Source: Fidelibacterota bacterium
GTDB taxonomy: Bacteria > Fidelibacterota > Fidelibacteria > Fidelibacterales > Fidelibacteraceae
Length of the DNA stretch: 8,731 nt
Reading direction: 5' to 3'
Assembly (NCBI GenBank): GCA_016937825.1
Contig: JAFGVT010000044.1
Span: forward strand, 1 to 8,731
Shown: positions 1 to 5,988 of the stretch, piece after piece
Layout: each line of letters begins with the position of its first letter
Numbering within the stretch: the first letter of the stretch is position 1
The notes under the pieces: generated by a model
The model's input: the letters and a program-made list of their open reading frames with translations, nothing else
What the model was told of the DNA's origin: nothing
The model's database searches: none
Position numbers and translations under genes: made by a program

Positions 1-1907
1 GCGTGCTGTGGCCCTGCGACGATATTTTCGTCATGGTCAGCGGTCCGGACGACGTCACGAACGACATGGCGATCGGCAGGATCCCGGCGAACAGCCTGGA
101 AGACGTCCGCGCCGTGGTCGACAAGATCATCGAGTACGACCGCCGGGAAAATCCGGGCGAATGGCAGCTGAACGCCATGCTGGTCGCGGACGATCCGACC
201 GACCTTGCCCAGGGGCCGAGCTTTATCGGCCAGACGGCCTTTATCCGCGATTCCGAACGCCTGTACCAGGATTTTTTCCCGAAGGTCCTGCAGACCAAAA
301 AAGTCTATTTGACCGAATATCCCGAGCGCTATGTGACCGAACTGCAGACCATGGGGCGGGATGGCGCACGGGAGGACATCATGGAAGCTTTCCTTAACGG
401 CGTTTCCTTCGTGAATTTTTACGGCCACGGCGATCCCACCGTCTGGACGCAGGAAAAGGTCTTCGTGATGAGCGATCTGGTGCGGCTCAAGGTCAACCGG
501 CAGTACCCGCTCATTCTGGCCGCGACCTGCAGCTGGGGCCGCTCCGACACCCCGGATTTCCAGAGCGCCGCCGAAGAGATCCTCACCCTGCCCGAAAACG
601 GCGCCATCGGAACGATCGCCACGGTCCGGAGCGTCTACCACGGCAGCAGCAGCTCGGCCAATGTCAAGTTCGTGGAAGATTTCATGACCGGCCTCTTTGC
701 CGGGAATCCGGACTTTGCCTACACGCCTCTGCTGGGCGATGCGGTGCTCTACGCGAAGAACGAGTCCAACAACACCGTCGGCACCTCGCGCATCAACAAC
801 AATATGAAATTCATGTTCTTCGGCGATCCCTCGCTGATCCCGGCCTTTCCGCAATATGCGGGCAGCATCGATTCCCTCAGCCGCGATACGCTCCGCGCCC
901 TCGACCGCGTGGACCTGAGCGGCCGCGCCCTGGACCGCAGCGGCGCCGACCCCGGCGCGACGGACCTGAACGGCCGCGTCACGGTGTACGACAACGATTA
1001 CCGGGTCAGCCGAAGCTATGTCTACAACATTTACGGCAATACGACGACGATCTCCTACAACCTGGAAGGGAACCGGCTCTTCAACGGCACGATCTCCTTC
1101 GACGGGGGCGCGTTCGCGACGCGGGTCTTTATTCCCAAGGACATTCAGTATCACGGCACCTACGGCAAGATCAGGATGATGTACTGGAACGGCGAGGGCA
1201 CGGTTGACGGGTCCGCCGCCGTCGATACCGTCCATGTCGGCGGGATCAACCCCGACGCCGCCGCCGACGTGCTGGGTCCGGACATCCGCCTGAACGCGGG
1301 AGAGACCACGCTTTCGAACGGTGCGGCGGTTTACGACACCAGCCGGATCACGATCGTTTTCGAGGACCAGAGCGGGATCAACATCACCGGCACGACCGGG
1401 CATGTGCTCGAAATGGTCATCGACAACGGCGCCCGGACCGTCGATTTGAGCGGCCTGTTCTCCTATGAGCAGGACGACTACACGCGCGGGACCGTCACCT
1501 TCACGGCAAGCAACTATCTGGACGAAGGGGAACACCTGATCGAGATCGCCGCCTTCGACAATTACAACAACTACGCCCGCACCGAGTGCACCGTCATGGT
1601 CCTCGGTCCGGGGAGCGAAGCGGTCACCCGGCTGGTGAACTTCCCGAACCCCTTCCGGGAGAACACCGATATTACCTTTACGAGCGCGGTCAGCGGACTT
1701 GCCTCCCTCCGGGTCTACACCATCTCGGGGAAACCTGTAGCCAGCCTCAGCGATCTGCCCGTGCACAGCGGCTTCAACGCCATTCCTTTCCAGGCGCGGG
1801 ACGATTACGGACACCTTCTGGCGGCCGGATTGTATTTTTATGTGCTGGAGATCGGGAGCGGCGGCGAAAGCGCCCGCTTTCAGAATAAAATGCTGGTGCT
1901 GCCATGA
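1..1907 (+). CDS. porU: PorU-type C25 (gingipain-family) sortase of the type IX secretion system, 5'-truncated by the window
   Basis: PorU is the outer-membrane-associated cysteine peptidase that removes the C-terminal signal of T9SS cargo and helps attach cargo to the cell surface. The frame is open to the left edge, so the GTG at base 3 is probably internal and the N-terminal part is missing. Seen, counting from that codon: a GRIPA segment at residues 25-29; the catalytic His in FYGHGD (His142, bases 426-428); the catalytic Cys in ATCSWG (Cys176, bases 528-530), the spacing expected of C25 peptidases. Beta-rich PorU-like domains follow (about 285-540), including DQSGINITGTTGH and a DDYTRGTV segment typical of PorU. 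The last 94 residues (541-634) are a T9SS-type C-terminal domain, with FPNPF near its start and GLYFY near its end. The stop overlaps the start of maf (ATGA). Another C25 T9SS peptidase is possible, but the middle domains favour PorU. Confidence 0.88.
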   Translation, partial: VLWPCDDIFVMVSGPDDVTNDMAIGRIPANSLEDVRAVVDKIIEYDRRENPGEWQLNAMLVADDPTDLAQGPSFIGQTAFIRDSERLYQDFFPKVLQTKKVYLTEYPERYVTELQTMGRDGAREDIMEAFLNGVSFVNFYGHGDPTVWTQEKVFVMSDLVRLKVNRQYPLILAATCSWGRSDTPDFQSAAEEILTLPENGAIGTIATVRSVYHGSSSSANVKFVEDFMTGLFAGNPDFAYTPLLGDAVLYAKNESNNTVGTSRINNNMKFMFFGDPSLIPAFPQYAGSIDSLSRDTLRALDRVDLSGRALDRSGADPGATDLNGRVTVYDNDYRVSRSYVYNIYGNTTTISYNLEGNRLFNGTISFDGGAFATRVFIPKDIQYHGTYGKIRMMYWNGEGTVDGSAAVDTVHVGGINPDAAADVLGPDIRLNAGETTLSNGAAVYDTSRITIVFEDQSGINITGTTGHVLEMVIDNGARTVDLSGLFSYEQDDYTRGTVTFTASNYLDEGEHLIEIAAFDNYNNYARTECTVMVLGPGSEAVTRLVNFPNPFRENTDITFTSAVSGLASLRVYTISGKPVASLSDLPVHSGFNAIPFQARDDYGHLLAAGLYFYVLEIGSGGESARFQNKMLVLP

Positions 1908-2488
1908 TCCGTCAGACGGACGCCCCGGTGATCCTCGCTTCCGCGTCCCCGCGGCGGAAAGAACTCCTGGAACAGCTCGGACTGCGCTTCGACTGCCTGC
2001 CCGCCCGTCTCGACGAGACCTTGCTGGCGGGCGAAAGCCCCCTGGACCATGTCCAGCGGCTTGCGGAAGAAAAAGGCCGGCGCATCGCCTCGGCGCATCC
2101 GCAGGCGATCGTCATTTCCGCGGACACCATCGTTCTGATGCGGGACCAAATCCTGGGAAAACCCGCCGATACGAACGAGGCCTTCCGGATGCTGAAAATG
2201 CTGTCCGGAGCGTTTCATAAGGTCATCACGGCCTTCGCGGTGACTGCGGTCGAAAAAAATATCCGCATCGTCCGGCATGTGACGACGGACGTGCTCTTCA
2301 GGGACCTGAGCGACGAGGAAATATGGGAATACATCGGGACCGGTTCGCCGATGGACAAGGCCGGCGCTTACGGGATCCAGGATATCCGCGCCAATCTCGT
2401 CCGGCGCATTGACGGATGTTTTTACAACGTCATCGGCTTTCCCGTCGCCGAATTTTCGGAAACCTGGAACGAGCTCTTCCCCGCGTAA
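1904..2488 (+). CDS. maf: Maf-family nucleoside triphosphate pyrophosphatase (YhdE-like, dTTP/UTP type)
   Basis: Maf proteins hydrolyse non-canonical or excess nucleoside triphosphates to the monophosphate plus pyrophosphate in the cytoplasm; the YhdE branch acts on dTTP, UTP and modified uridine triphosphates. The protein has 194 residues, the normal length, and is complete. Seen: the N-terminal nucleotide-binding motif LASASPRRKELL (residues 11-22), the acidic DE at 37-38, SADT at 72-75 with the likely general-base Asp74, GKP at 85-87, the LSG segment at 100-102, and DKAGAYGIQ at 151-159. ADT rather than SDQ, together with the GIQ ending, points to the YhdE rather than the YceF subgroup. 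The ATG overlaps the PorU stop by four bases and lacks a strong ribosome site of its own, so translation is probably coupled to porU. The subgroup assignment is inferred from motifs. Confidence 0.93.
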   Translation: MIRQTDAPVILASASPRRKELLEQLGLRFDCLPARLDETLLAGESPLDHVQRLAEEKGRRIASAHPQAIVISADTIVLMRDQILGKPADTNEAFRMLKMLSGAFHKVITAFAVTAVEKNIRIVRHVTTDVLFRDLSDEEIWEYIGTGSPMDKAGAYGIQDIRANLVRRIDGCFYNVIGFPVAEFSETWNELFPA

Positions 2489-2545
2489 ACGAAGATCAGC
2501 CCTTTACCTGTGCGGCCCTCTGCCCCGGAGGGGATCCCGCGACGT

Positions 2546-2743
2546 TTATTCCTTGTCTTTTTTCACAAGGTCAGCGATCGGGATCACCAGTCCGATGATC
2601 GCGGCGAGCCGGAACATGGAGCCCCATGCGACCGCGGCGTTTCCGTGAATGATCACATTGAACAAAAAGCTCACCAGGATGCCGGCGGCGAATGCGATCG
2701 CGCCGACGATCAGGCAGTTGAGGATCAGGCGTCCAAAACTCAT
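2546..2743 (-). CDS. Small two-segment membrane protein of unknown function (65 aa)
   Basis: I do not recognise this protein. Read from the ATG at 2743 it has 65 residues: a short start (MSFGR), a hydrophobic segment at about 6-32, a polar turn with His33-Gly-Asn, a second hydrophobic segment at about 36-58, and a charged tail LVKKDKE, so it should be an integral inner-membrane protein. The start is chosen because a strong ribosome site (GGGAGG) lies six bases upstream. The frame stays open to an ATG at 2923, but that longer version has no ribosome site and its extra 60 residues look like translated leader. The gene points leftward and converges on maf, 57 bases away. It sits downstream of dnaK on the same strand, but a terminator separates them, so it probably has its own promoter. 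Confidence 0.66.
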   Translation of the reverse strand: MSFGRLILNCLIVGAIAFAAGILVSFLFNVIIHGNAAVAWGSMFRLAAIIGLVIPIADLVKKDKE

Positions 2744-3061
2744 TTTACACCTCCCGTTTTGCTGTGACGTGTTCCTGAAAAATTCAGCCGAATCACGGGG
2801 AGCTGCCGGGGGCAGGACCTTAAGAGGGTGAAAGGGGAGGGTGCGGCGGAAGAAGGAACAGGTTCGGATCAGAGCAGGAAGCCGGTGTGCGATACTGTCT
2901 CTGAATACTACCCCGCGTTTCATCTGACGCTGAAAATATACGGCGTTCTTTTCCGAAGATAAAGGAATAAAAGTGAAAATCCTGCGGCCGGCCGGGAACT
3001 TCCCTTAACACAAGCAATAACAATCGGATGGAAACAATTTAATTAAAAACGGCCGGAAAGC
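2744..3061. other. Gene-free stretch: probable leader and promoter region of the small membrane protein
   Basis: About 318 bases with no convincing gene. On the minus strand a TATATT (2940-2935) could be a -10 box, with only a poor -35 match (TTTATC) 17 bases upstream; that would give a leader of roughly 185 bases. The leader holds two short inverted repeats, CTGCC/GGCAG (2803-2815) and CTGAA/TTCAG (2775-2787). Upstream lie the palindromes CGGCCGGCCG (2985-2994), GGGAACTTCCC (2994-3004) and TTTAATTAAA (3038-3047). The 67-codon minus-strand frame at 2820-3023 has no ribosome site or recognisable features. I recognise no riboswitch or tRNA here. Confidence 0.4.
2750..2755 (-). promoter_or_regulatory. 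Strong Shine-Dalgarno site that fixes the start of the small membrane protein
   Basis: On the minus strand the sequence GGGAGGTGTAAAATG places GGGAGG six bases before the ATG at 2743. This near-ideal site is what distinguishes the 65-residue reading from the longer 125-residue frame. Confidence 0.75.
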
Positions 3062-3089
3062 AAAGATCCCCGCCGAAGCGGGGACCTTT
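3062..3089 (-). terminator. Rho-independent terminator of dnaK with a C(UUCG)G tetraloop
   Basis: In the dnaK reading direction the hairpin begins 22 bases after the stop. A 7-bp stem TCCCCGC/GCGGGGA closes on a TTCG loop, giving the very stable C(UUCG)G tetraloop. One mismatch further out, AAAG/CTTT extends the stem. It is followed by T-rich sequence (TCTTTGCTTT). On the plus strand the same structure ends in CCTTTTG, so it may also stop rightward transcripts, though less clearly. Confidence 0.82.
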
Positions 3090-3111
3090 TGTATGGGTAA
3101 TAAGAGATTCG

Positions 3112-5019
3112 CTATTTTCCTTCGTCGACGACTTCGTAATCGGCGTCCTCGACATTTTCGGCGCCGCCCTCGGCGCTTTGCTCGGGCTGCTGCTCGCCGC
3201 CCATGTTCTGCTGGGCCTGCTGTGCCTGGGCGTAGGCCTTTTCGGAGATCTTCATCATCGCCTTGTTGACGGCGTCGATCCGGGCCTTGATGTCGTCGAC
3301 GTTGTCGCCGGACTTGACCTTTTCCAGCTCGGCCAGTGCGTCCTCGACGGGCTTCTTGTCCTCGTTGCTGATCTTGTCGCCGAAATCGTCCAGGGTTTTG
3401 CGTGTCGAAAAGAGCACCTGTTCGGCCTGATTGTGCGTTTCGACCTTCTTGCGGAACTTTTCGTCCTCTTCGGCGTGCTTTTCCGCCTCGTCGGTCATCT
3501 TGCTGATCTCCTGATCGGTCAGTCCGCTTGAGGATTCGATCCGGATGTTCTGTTCTTTTCCGGTGGCCTTGTCCTTGGCGGTGACGTTCATGATGCCGTT
3601 CGCGTCGATGTCAAAGGAGACCTCGATCTGCGGGATCCCGCGGGGCGCGGCGGGAATGCCGTCCAGGATGAAACGGCCCAGCGTTTTATTGTAGGCCGCC
3701 TGGGAGCGTTCGCCCTGAAGGACGTGGATCTCGACCTGCGGCTGGTTGTCGGCCGCGGTGCTGAAGATCTCGGATTTCTTGACGGGGATGGTCGTGTTGC
3801 GTTCGATCAGCTTGGTGAAGACGCCGCCCAGGGTCTCGATGCCCAGGGAAAGCGGGGTCACGTCAAGCAGCAGCACGTCCTTCACGTCGCCGCGGAGGAC
3901 GCCGCCCTGAATGGCAGCGCCGACGGAAACGACCTCGTCCGGGTTGACGGTCTTGTTGGGCTCTTTCCCGAAAATATCCTTGACGATCTTCTGGACCGCG
4001 GGGATGCGGGTCGAGCCGCCGACGAGGATGACCTCGTCGATATCTTTTGCCGTCAGGCCGGCGTCTTTCAGCGCGTTCTCGCAGGGCTTGCGGACGCGTG
4101 CGACGAGATCGGCGGTCAGCTGGTCGAATTTCGCGCGGGTAAGGGGAATGTTCAGATGCTTCGGACCGGTAGAGTCGGCGGTCAGGTAAGGCAGGTTGAT
4201 GTCGGTCTGCATGGAGGTGGACAATTCCATTTTCGCCTTTTCGGCGGCTTCTTTCAGACGCTGGACCGCCATGGCATCCTTGGAGATGTCCATGCCTTCC
4301 TGCGTTTTGAATTCCTTGATCAGGTAGTCGATGAGCTTCTGGTCGAAATCGTCGCCGCCCAGATGCGTATCGCCGTTGGTGGATTTCACTTCGAATACGC
4401 CGTCGCCGATCTCAAGGATGGAAATGTCAAAGGTGCCGCCGCCGAGGTCGAACACGGCGACTTTTTCTTCTTTCCCCTTGTCGAGGCCATAGGCCAGGGC
4501 CGCGGCGGTGGGTTCGTTGATAATGCGCTTTACCTCAAGGCCTGCGATCTTGCCGGCGTCCTTGGTGGCCTGGCGCTGGGAATCGTTAAAATAGGCGGGC
4601 ACGGTGATGACCGCTTCCGTGACCGCTTCTCCGAGGTAATCTTCCGCGATCTGCTTCATTTTCTGAAGGATCATGGCGGATATTTCCGGCGGGGAATAGG
4701 TCTTGTTGTCGATCTTTACGCGGACGTCCTTGTTCTTGCCCTGCTCGACGGTGTAGGGAACCTCGTGGATCTCGTTCCCGACCTCGCCGTAGCTGCGGCC
4801 CATGAAACGCTTGATGCTGTAGATCGTGTGTTTCGGGTTCGTGACGGCCTGACGCTTTGCGGCGGCGCCGACCAGGCGTTCGCCGTCCTTTTTAAAACTG
4901 ACGACGGAGGGCGTCGTGCGGGCGCCTTCCGCGTTGACCAGTACTTTCGGCTCGTTCCCCTCCATAATGGATACGCACGAGTTCGTGGTCCCGAGGTCAA
5001 TTCCGATAATTTTGCTCAT
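3112..5019 (-). CDS. dnaK: Chaperone protein DnaK (Hsp70), complete
   Basis: DnaK binds exposed hydrophobic peptides in an ATP-driven cycle with DnaJ and GrpE, folding new and stress-damaged proteins in the cytoplasm. The 635-residue length matches typical DnaK. Seen in order: phosphate loop IGIDLGTTNSCV (5-16), conserved Lys70, INEPTAAA (167-174), FDLGGGTFD (190-198) with the phosphorylatable Thr196, VGGSTRIP (333-340), the interdomain linker VLLLDV (382-387), a substrate-binding beta domain to about 505, a helical lid to about 600, a Gln-rich tail (598-613) and the acidic end DADYEVVDEGK. The ATG is preceded by AAGGAGA with GGAG seven bases away. No grpE, dnaJ or hrcA adjoins it, and a terminator follows at once, so it appears to be transcribed alone from the divergent control region at 5020-5312. 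Confidence 0.98.
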   Translation of the reverse strand: MSKIIGIDLGTTNSCVSIMEGNEPKVLVNAEGARTTPSVVSFKKDGERLVGAAAKRQAVTNPKHTIYSIKRFMGRSYGEVGNEIHEVPYTVEQGKNKDVRVKIDNKTYSPPEISAMILQKMKQIAEDYLGEAVTEAVITVPAYFNDSQRQATKDAGKIAGLEVKRIINEPTAAALAYGLDKGKEEKVAVFDLGGGTFDISILEIGDGVFEVKSTNGDTHLGGDDFDQKLIDYLIKEFKTQEGMDISKDAMAVQRLKEAAEKAKMELSTSMQTDINLPYLTADSTGPKHLNIPLTRAKFDQLTADLVARVRKPCENALKDAGLTAKDIDEVILVGGSTRIPAVQKIVKDIFGKEPNKTVNPDEVVSVGAAIQGGVLRGDVKDVLLLDVTPLSLGIETLGGVFTKLIERNTTIPVKKSEIFSTAADNQPQVEIHVLQGERSQAAYNKTLGRFILDGIPAAPRGIPQIEVSFDIDANGIMNVTAKDKATGKEQNIRIESSSGLTDQEISKMTDEAEKHAEEDEKFRKKVETHNQAEQVLFSTRKTLDDFGDKISNEDKKPVEDALAELEKVKSGDNVDDIKARIDAVNKAMMKISEKAYAQAQQAQQNMGGEQQPEQSAEGGAENVEDADYEVVDEGK

Positions 5020-5081
5020 GTTTCTTCTCCTTTATTGTCACGGGGCCTTCGCTCCCGCGGAAATTTTCCTGTCGAACGCTC

Positions 5082-5096
5082 TCCGAATTTTTCGGA
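5082..5096 (-). repeat. Small hairpin in the dnaK leader (TCCGAA-3-TTCGGA)
   Basis: A perfect inverted repeat with 6-bp arms and a 3-base spacer, 63 bases or more upstream of the dnaK ATG. If transcription starts near 5100, it lies at the very 5' end of the dnaK mRNA, where it could protect the message or act as a temperature-sensitive element. The structure is seen; the role is inferred. Confidence 0.45.
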
Positions 5097-5106
5097 TGCG
5101 CAGCAC

Positions 5107-5112
5107 ATTATC
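5107..5112 (-). promoter_or_regulatory. Candidate -10 box of the dnaK promoter (GATAAT)
   Basis: On the minus strand GATAAT matches the sigma-70 -10 consensus at five of six bases, within TTGCATAAGATAATG. No good -35 hexamer lies 16-18 bases upstream, which could mean an activated or alternative-sigma promoter, or that the true start is elsewhere. It would give a leader of roughly 80 bases. The palindrome at 5143-5157 begins about 30 bases upstream. Confidence 0.28.
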
Positions 5113-5142
5113 TTATGCAAATACCATGCCAGCGAAACGTGT

Positions 5143-5157
5143 CTGCCATAATGGCAG
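5143..5157. promoter_or_regulatory. 15-base palindrome CTGCCATAATGGCAG, probable regulator binding site upstream of dnaK
   Basis: Seven-base arms CTGCCAT/ATGGCAG match perfectly around one central base. The site lies 123 bases upstream of the dnaK ATG, next to the candidate -10 box, in a non-coding divergent region where coding constraint cannot explain it. It is not the CIRCE element bound by HrcA (TTAGCACTC-N9-GAGTGCTAA). The symmetry suggests a homodimeric DNA-binding protein. A stress-response role is inferred from position only. It is about 66 bases upstream of the promoter proposed for the rightward genes and could serve them instead. Confidence 0.6.
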
Positions 5158-5222
5158 TGTAGTCTGTCGTTCAAGGGTTTATACGGGGAAGGGGACGATC
5201 GAAATGTCCGCTTAGCATTTTA

Positions 5223-5251
5223 TTGGCGGGGCGGTAATATTTCGCTATATT
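5223..5251 (+). promoter_or_regulatory. Candidate sigma-70-type promoter for the methionine synthase reactivation gene
   Basis: TTGGCG (5223-5228) and TATATT (5246-5251) are separated by 17 bases, the ideal spacing; they match the consensus at four and five of six bases. Transcription would start near 5258, giving a leader of about 55 bases, too short for a cobalamin riboswitch. The inverted repeat GAACG-GCCG-CGTTC (5253-5266) spans the predicted start and could be an operator or a 5' hairpin. Confidence 0.45.
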
Positions 5252-5312
5252 AGAACGGCCGCGTTCCGATGCGGCGGATCCAAACGATCAGCAGACAGGG
5301 AGACCCCGGACG

Positions 5313-5978
5313 ATGAACCAGACGCCTTTCACGGGAGCGGGCGAACCGCTTGCTTTTTCTGCAGCGGCGCTTCTGGACAGGATCGATAAAAAGGTCCTTT
5401 TCCGCTCGCGCTGGAAGATGGGGCACGGCGGCGAGAGCATGCTGAACGAATTGCTGGGGGACGAACGCATCATGGCCGCGTTCCGGCCCGAGGCGGTGTA
5501 CGGGTATTTTCCGGCCGTCCGCCGGGACGACGCCCTGATCCTGAACGGGTCCGTTCGCTGGACCTTTCCGCGCCTGAAGGGGGTCCGGCTCTCGGATCAT
5601 ATCAAAACCGAAGAAGAGGGCGGGGACCTCATCGCGCTTTCCGCGGTGACCGTCGGAAGCGCCGCCGTCGATCTCTCGAAAGACCTGTACGAACGCTTTG
5701 ACTATGCCGAATACTTTTTGATGTACGGCCTGGCGGCGGAAATGACCGAAGCCCTGGCGGACGAGGTCCATGAACGGGTCGAACGCGACCTGGGGATCTC
5801 CGGCACGCTGCGCCGGAGTTTCGGCTATCCCGCCTGTCCCGACCTTGCCTGCCAGAAGGACCTGCTGGACTGCCTGCGGGCGGAGCGCATCGGGATCAGC
5901 CTCTCGGCCTCTTACCAGCTTATCCCGGAATTTTCCACGACGGCGATGATCTTTCTCCATCCGGACAAGAAGGCATGA
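5313..5978 (+). CDS. Free-standing methionine synthase (MetH) reactivation domain, SAM-binding
   Basis: This matches the fourth domain of cobalamin-dependent methionine synthase, which binds S-adenosylmethionine so that oxidised cob(II)alamin can be reductively methylated and the enzyme restarted. Here it stands alone at 221 residues. Seen: AVYGYFPA (61-68), equivalent to the conserved GFFPA region; LSDHI (93-97); the helix ADEVHERVERDLGI (149-162); the signature R168-R-S-F-G-Y-P-A-C-P-D (to 177), which forms the SAM site in MetH; and a C-terminal FSTTAMIFLHP segment (207-217) like the end of the MetH domain. A GGGAG ribosome site lies ten bases before the ATG. No methyltransferase domains are nearby, so a shortened MetH should be encoded elsewhere, as in Thermotoga maritima, where the reactivation domain is also a separate protein. 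The permease gene follows after 10 bases, probably in one operon. Confidence 0.88.
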   Translation: MNQTPFTGAGEPLAFSAAALLDRIDKKVLFRSRWKMGHGGESMLNELLGDERIMAAFRPEAVYGYFPAVRRDDALILNGSVRWTFPRLKGVRLSDHIKTEEEGGDLIALSAVTVGSAAVDLSKDLYERFDYAEYFLMYGLAAEMTEALADEVHERVERDLGISGTLRRSFGYPACPDLACQKDLLDCLRAERIGISLSASYQLIPEFSTTAMIFLHPDKKA

Positions 5979-5988
5979 AGAGGGTCCT

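Noticed and set aside
2527..2537. CCCC-GGA-GGGG hairpin between maf and the small gene as a terminator
   Set aside because: The stem has only four base pairs and no T-run follows.
2551..2570. Inverted repeat CCTTGT/ACAAGG with a T-rich loop
   Set aside because: It lies inside the coding end of the small membrane protein, and the T-run is in the loop, not after the stem.
2744..2923. Upstream extension of the small membrane protein to 125 residues
   Set aside because: The extra 60 residues lack a signal or domain and no ribosome site precedes the ATG at 2923, whereas the ATG at 2743 has GGGAGG at ideal spacing.
3724..5151. 475-codon open frame on the plus strand, antisense to dnaK
   Set aside because: It is the mirror of dnaK codon usage. 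Long frames antisense to dnaK/hsp70 are well known and were wrongly annotated in the past as NAD-specific glutamate dehydrogenase. No ribosome site or own domain is seen.
5152..5167. Sigma-54 promoter starting at TGGCAG
   Set aside because: The TGGCA part fits a -24 element, but the expected GC-containing -12 element is absent at the required spacing.
5020..5312. CIRCE element or cobalamin/SAM riboswitch in the divergent region
   Set aside because: No TTAGCACTC/GAGTGCTAA arms are present. The predicted leader before the reactivation gene is about 55 bases, too short for a cobalamin riboswitch, and I see no known SAM riboswitch core.
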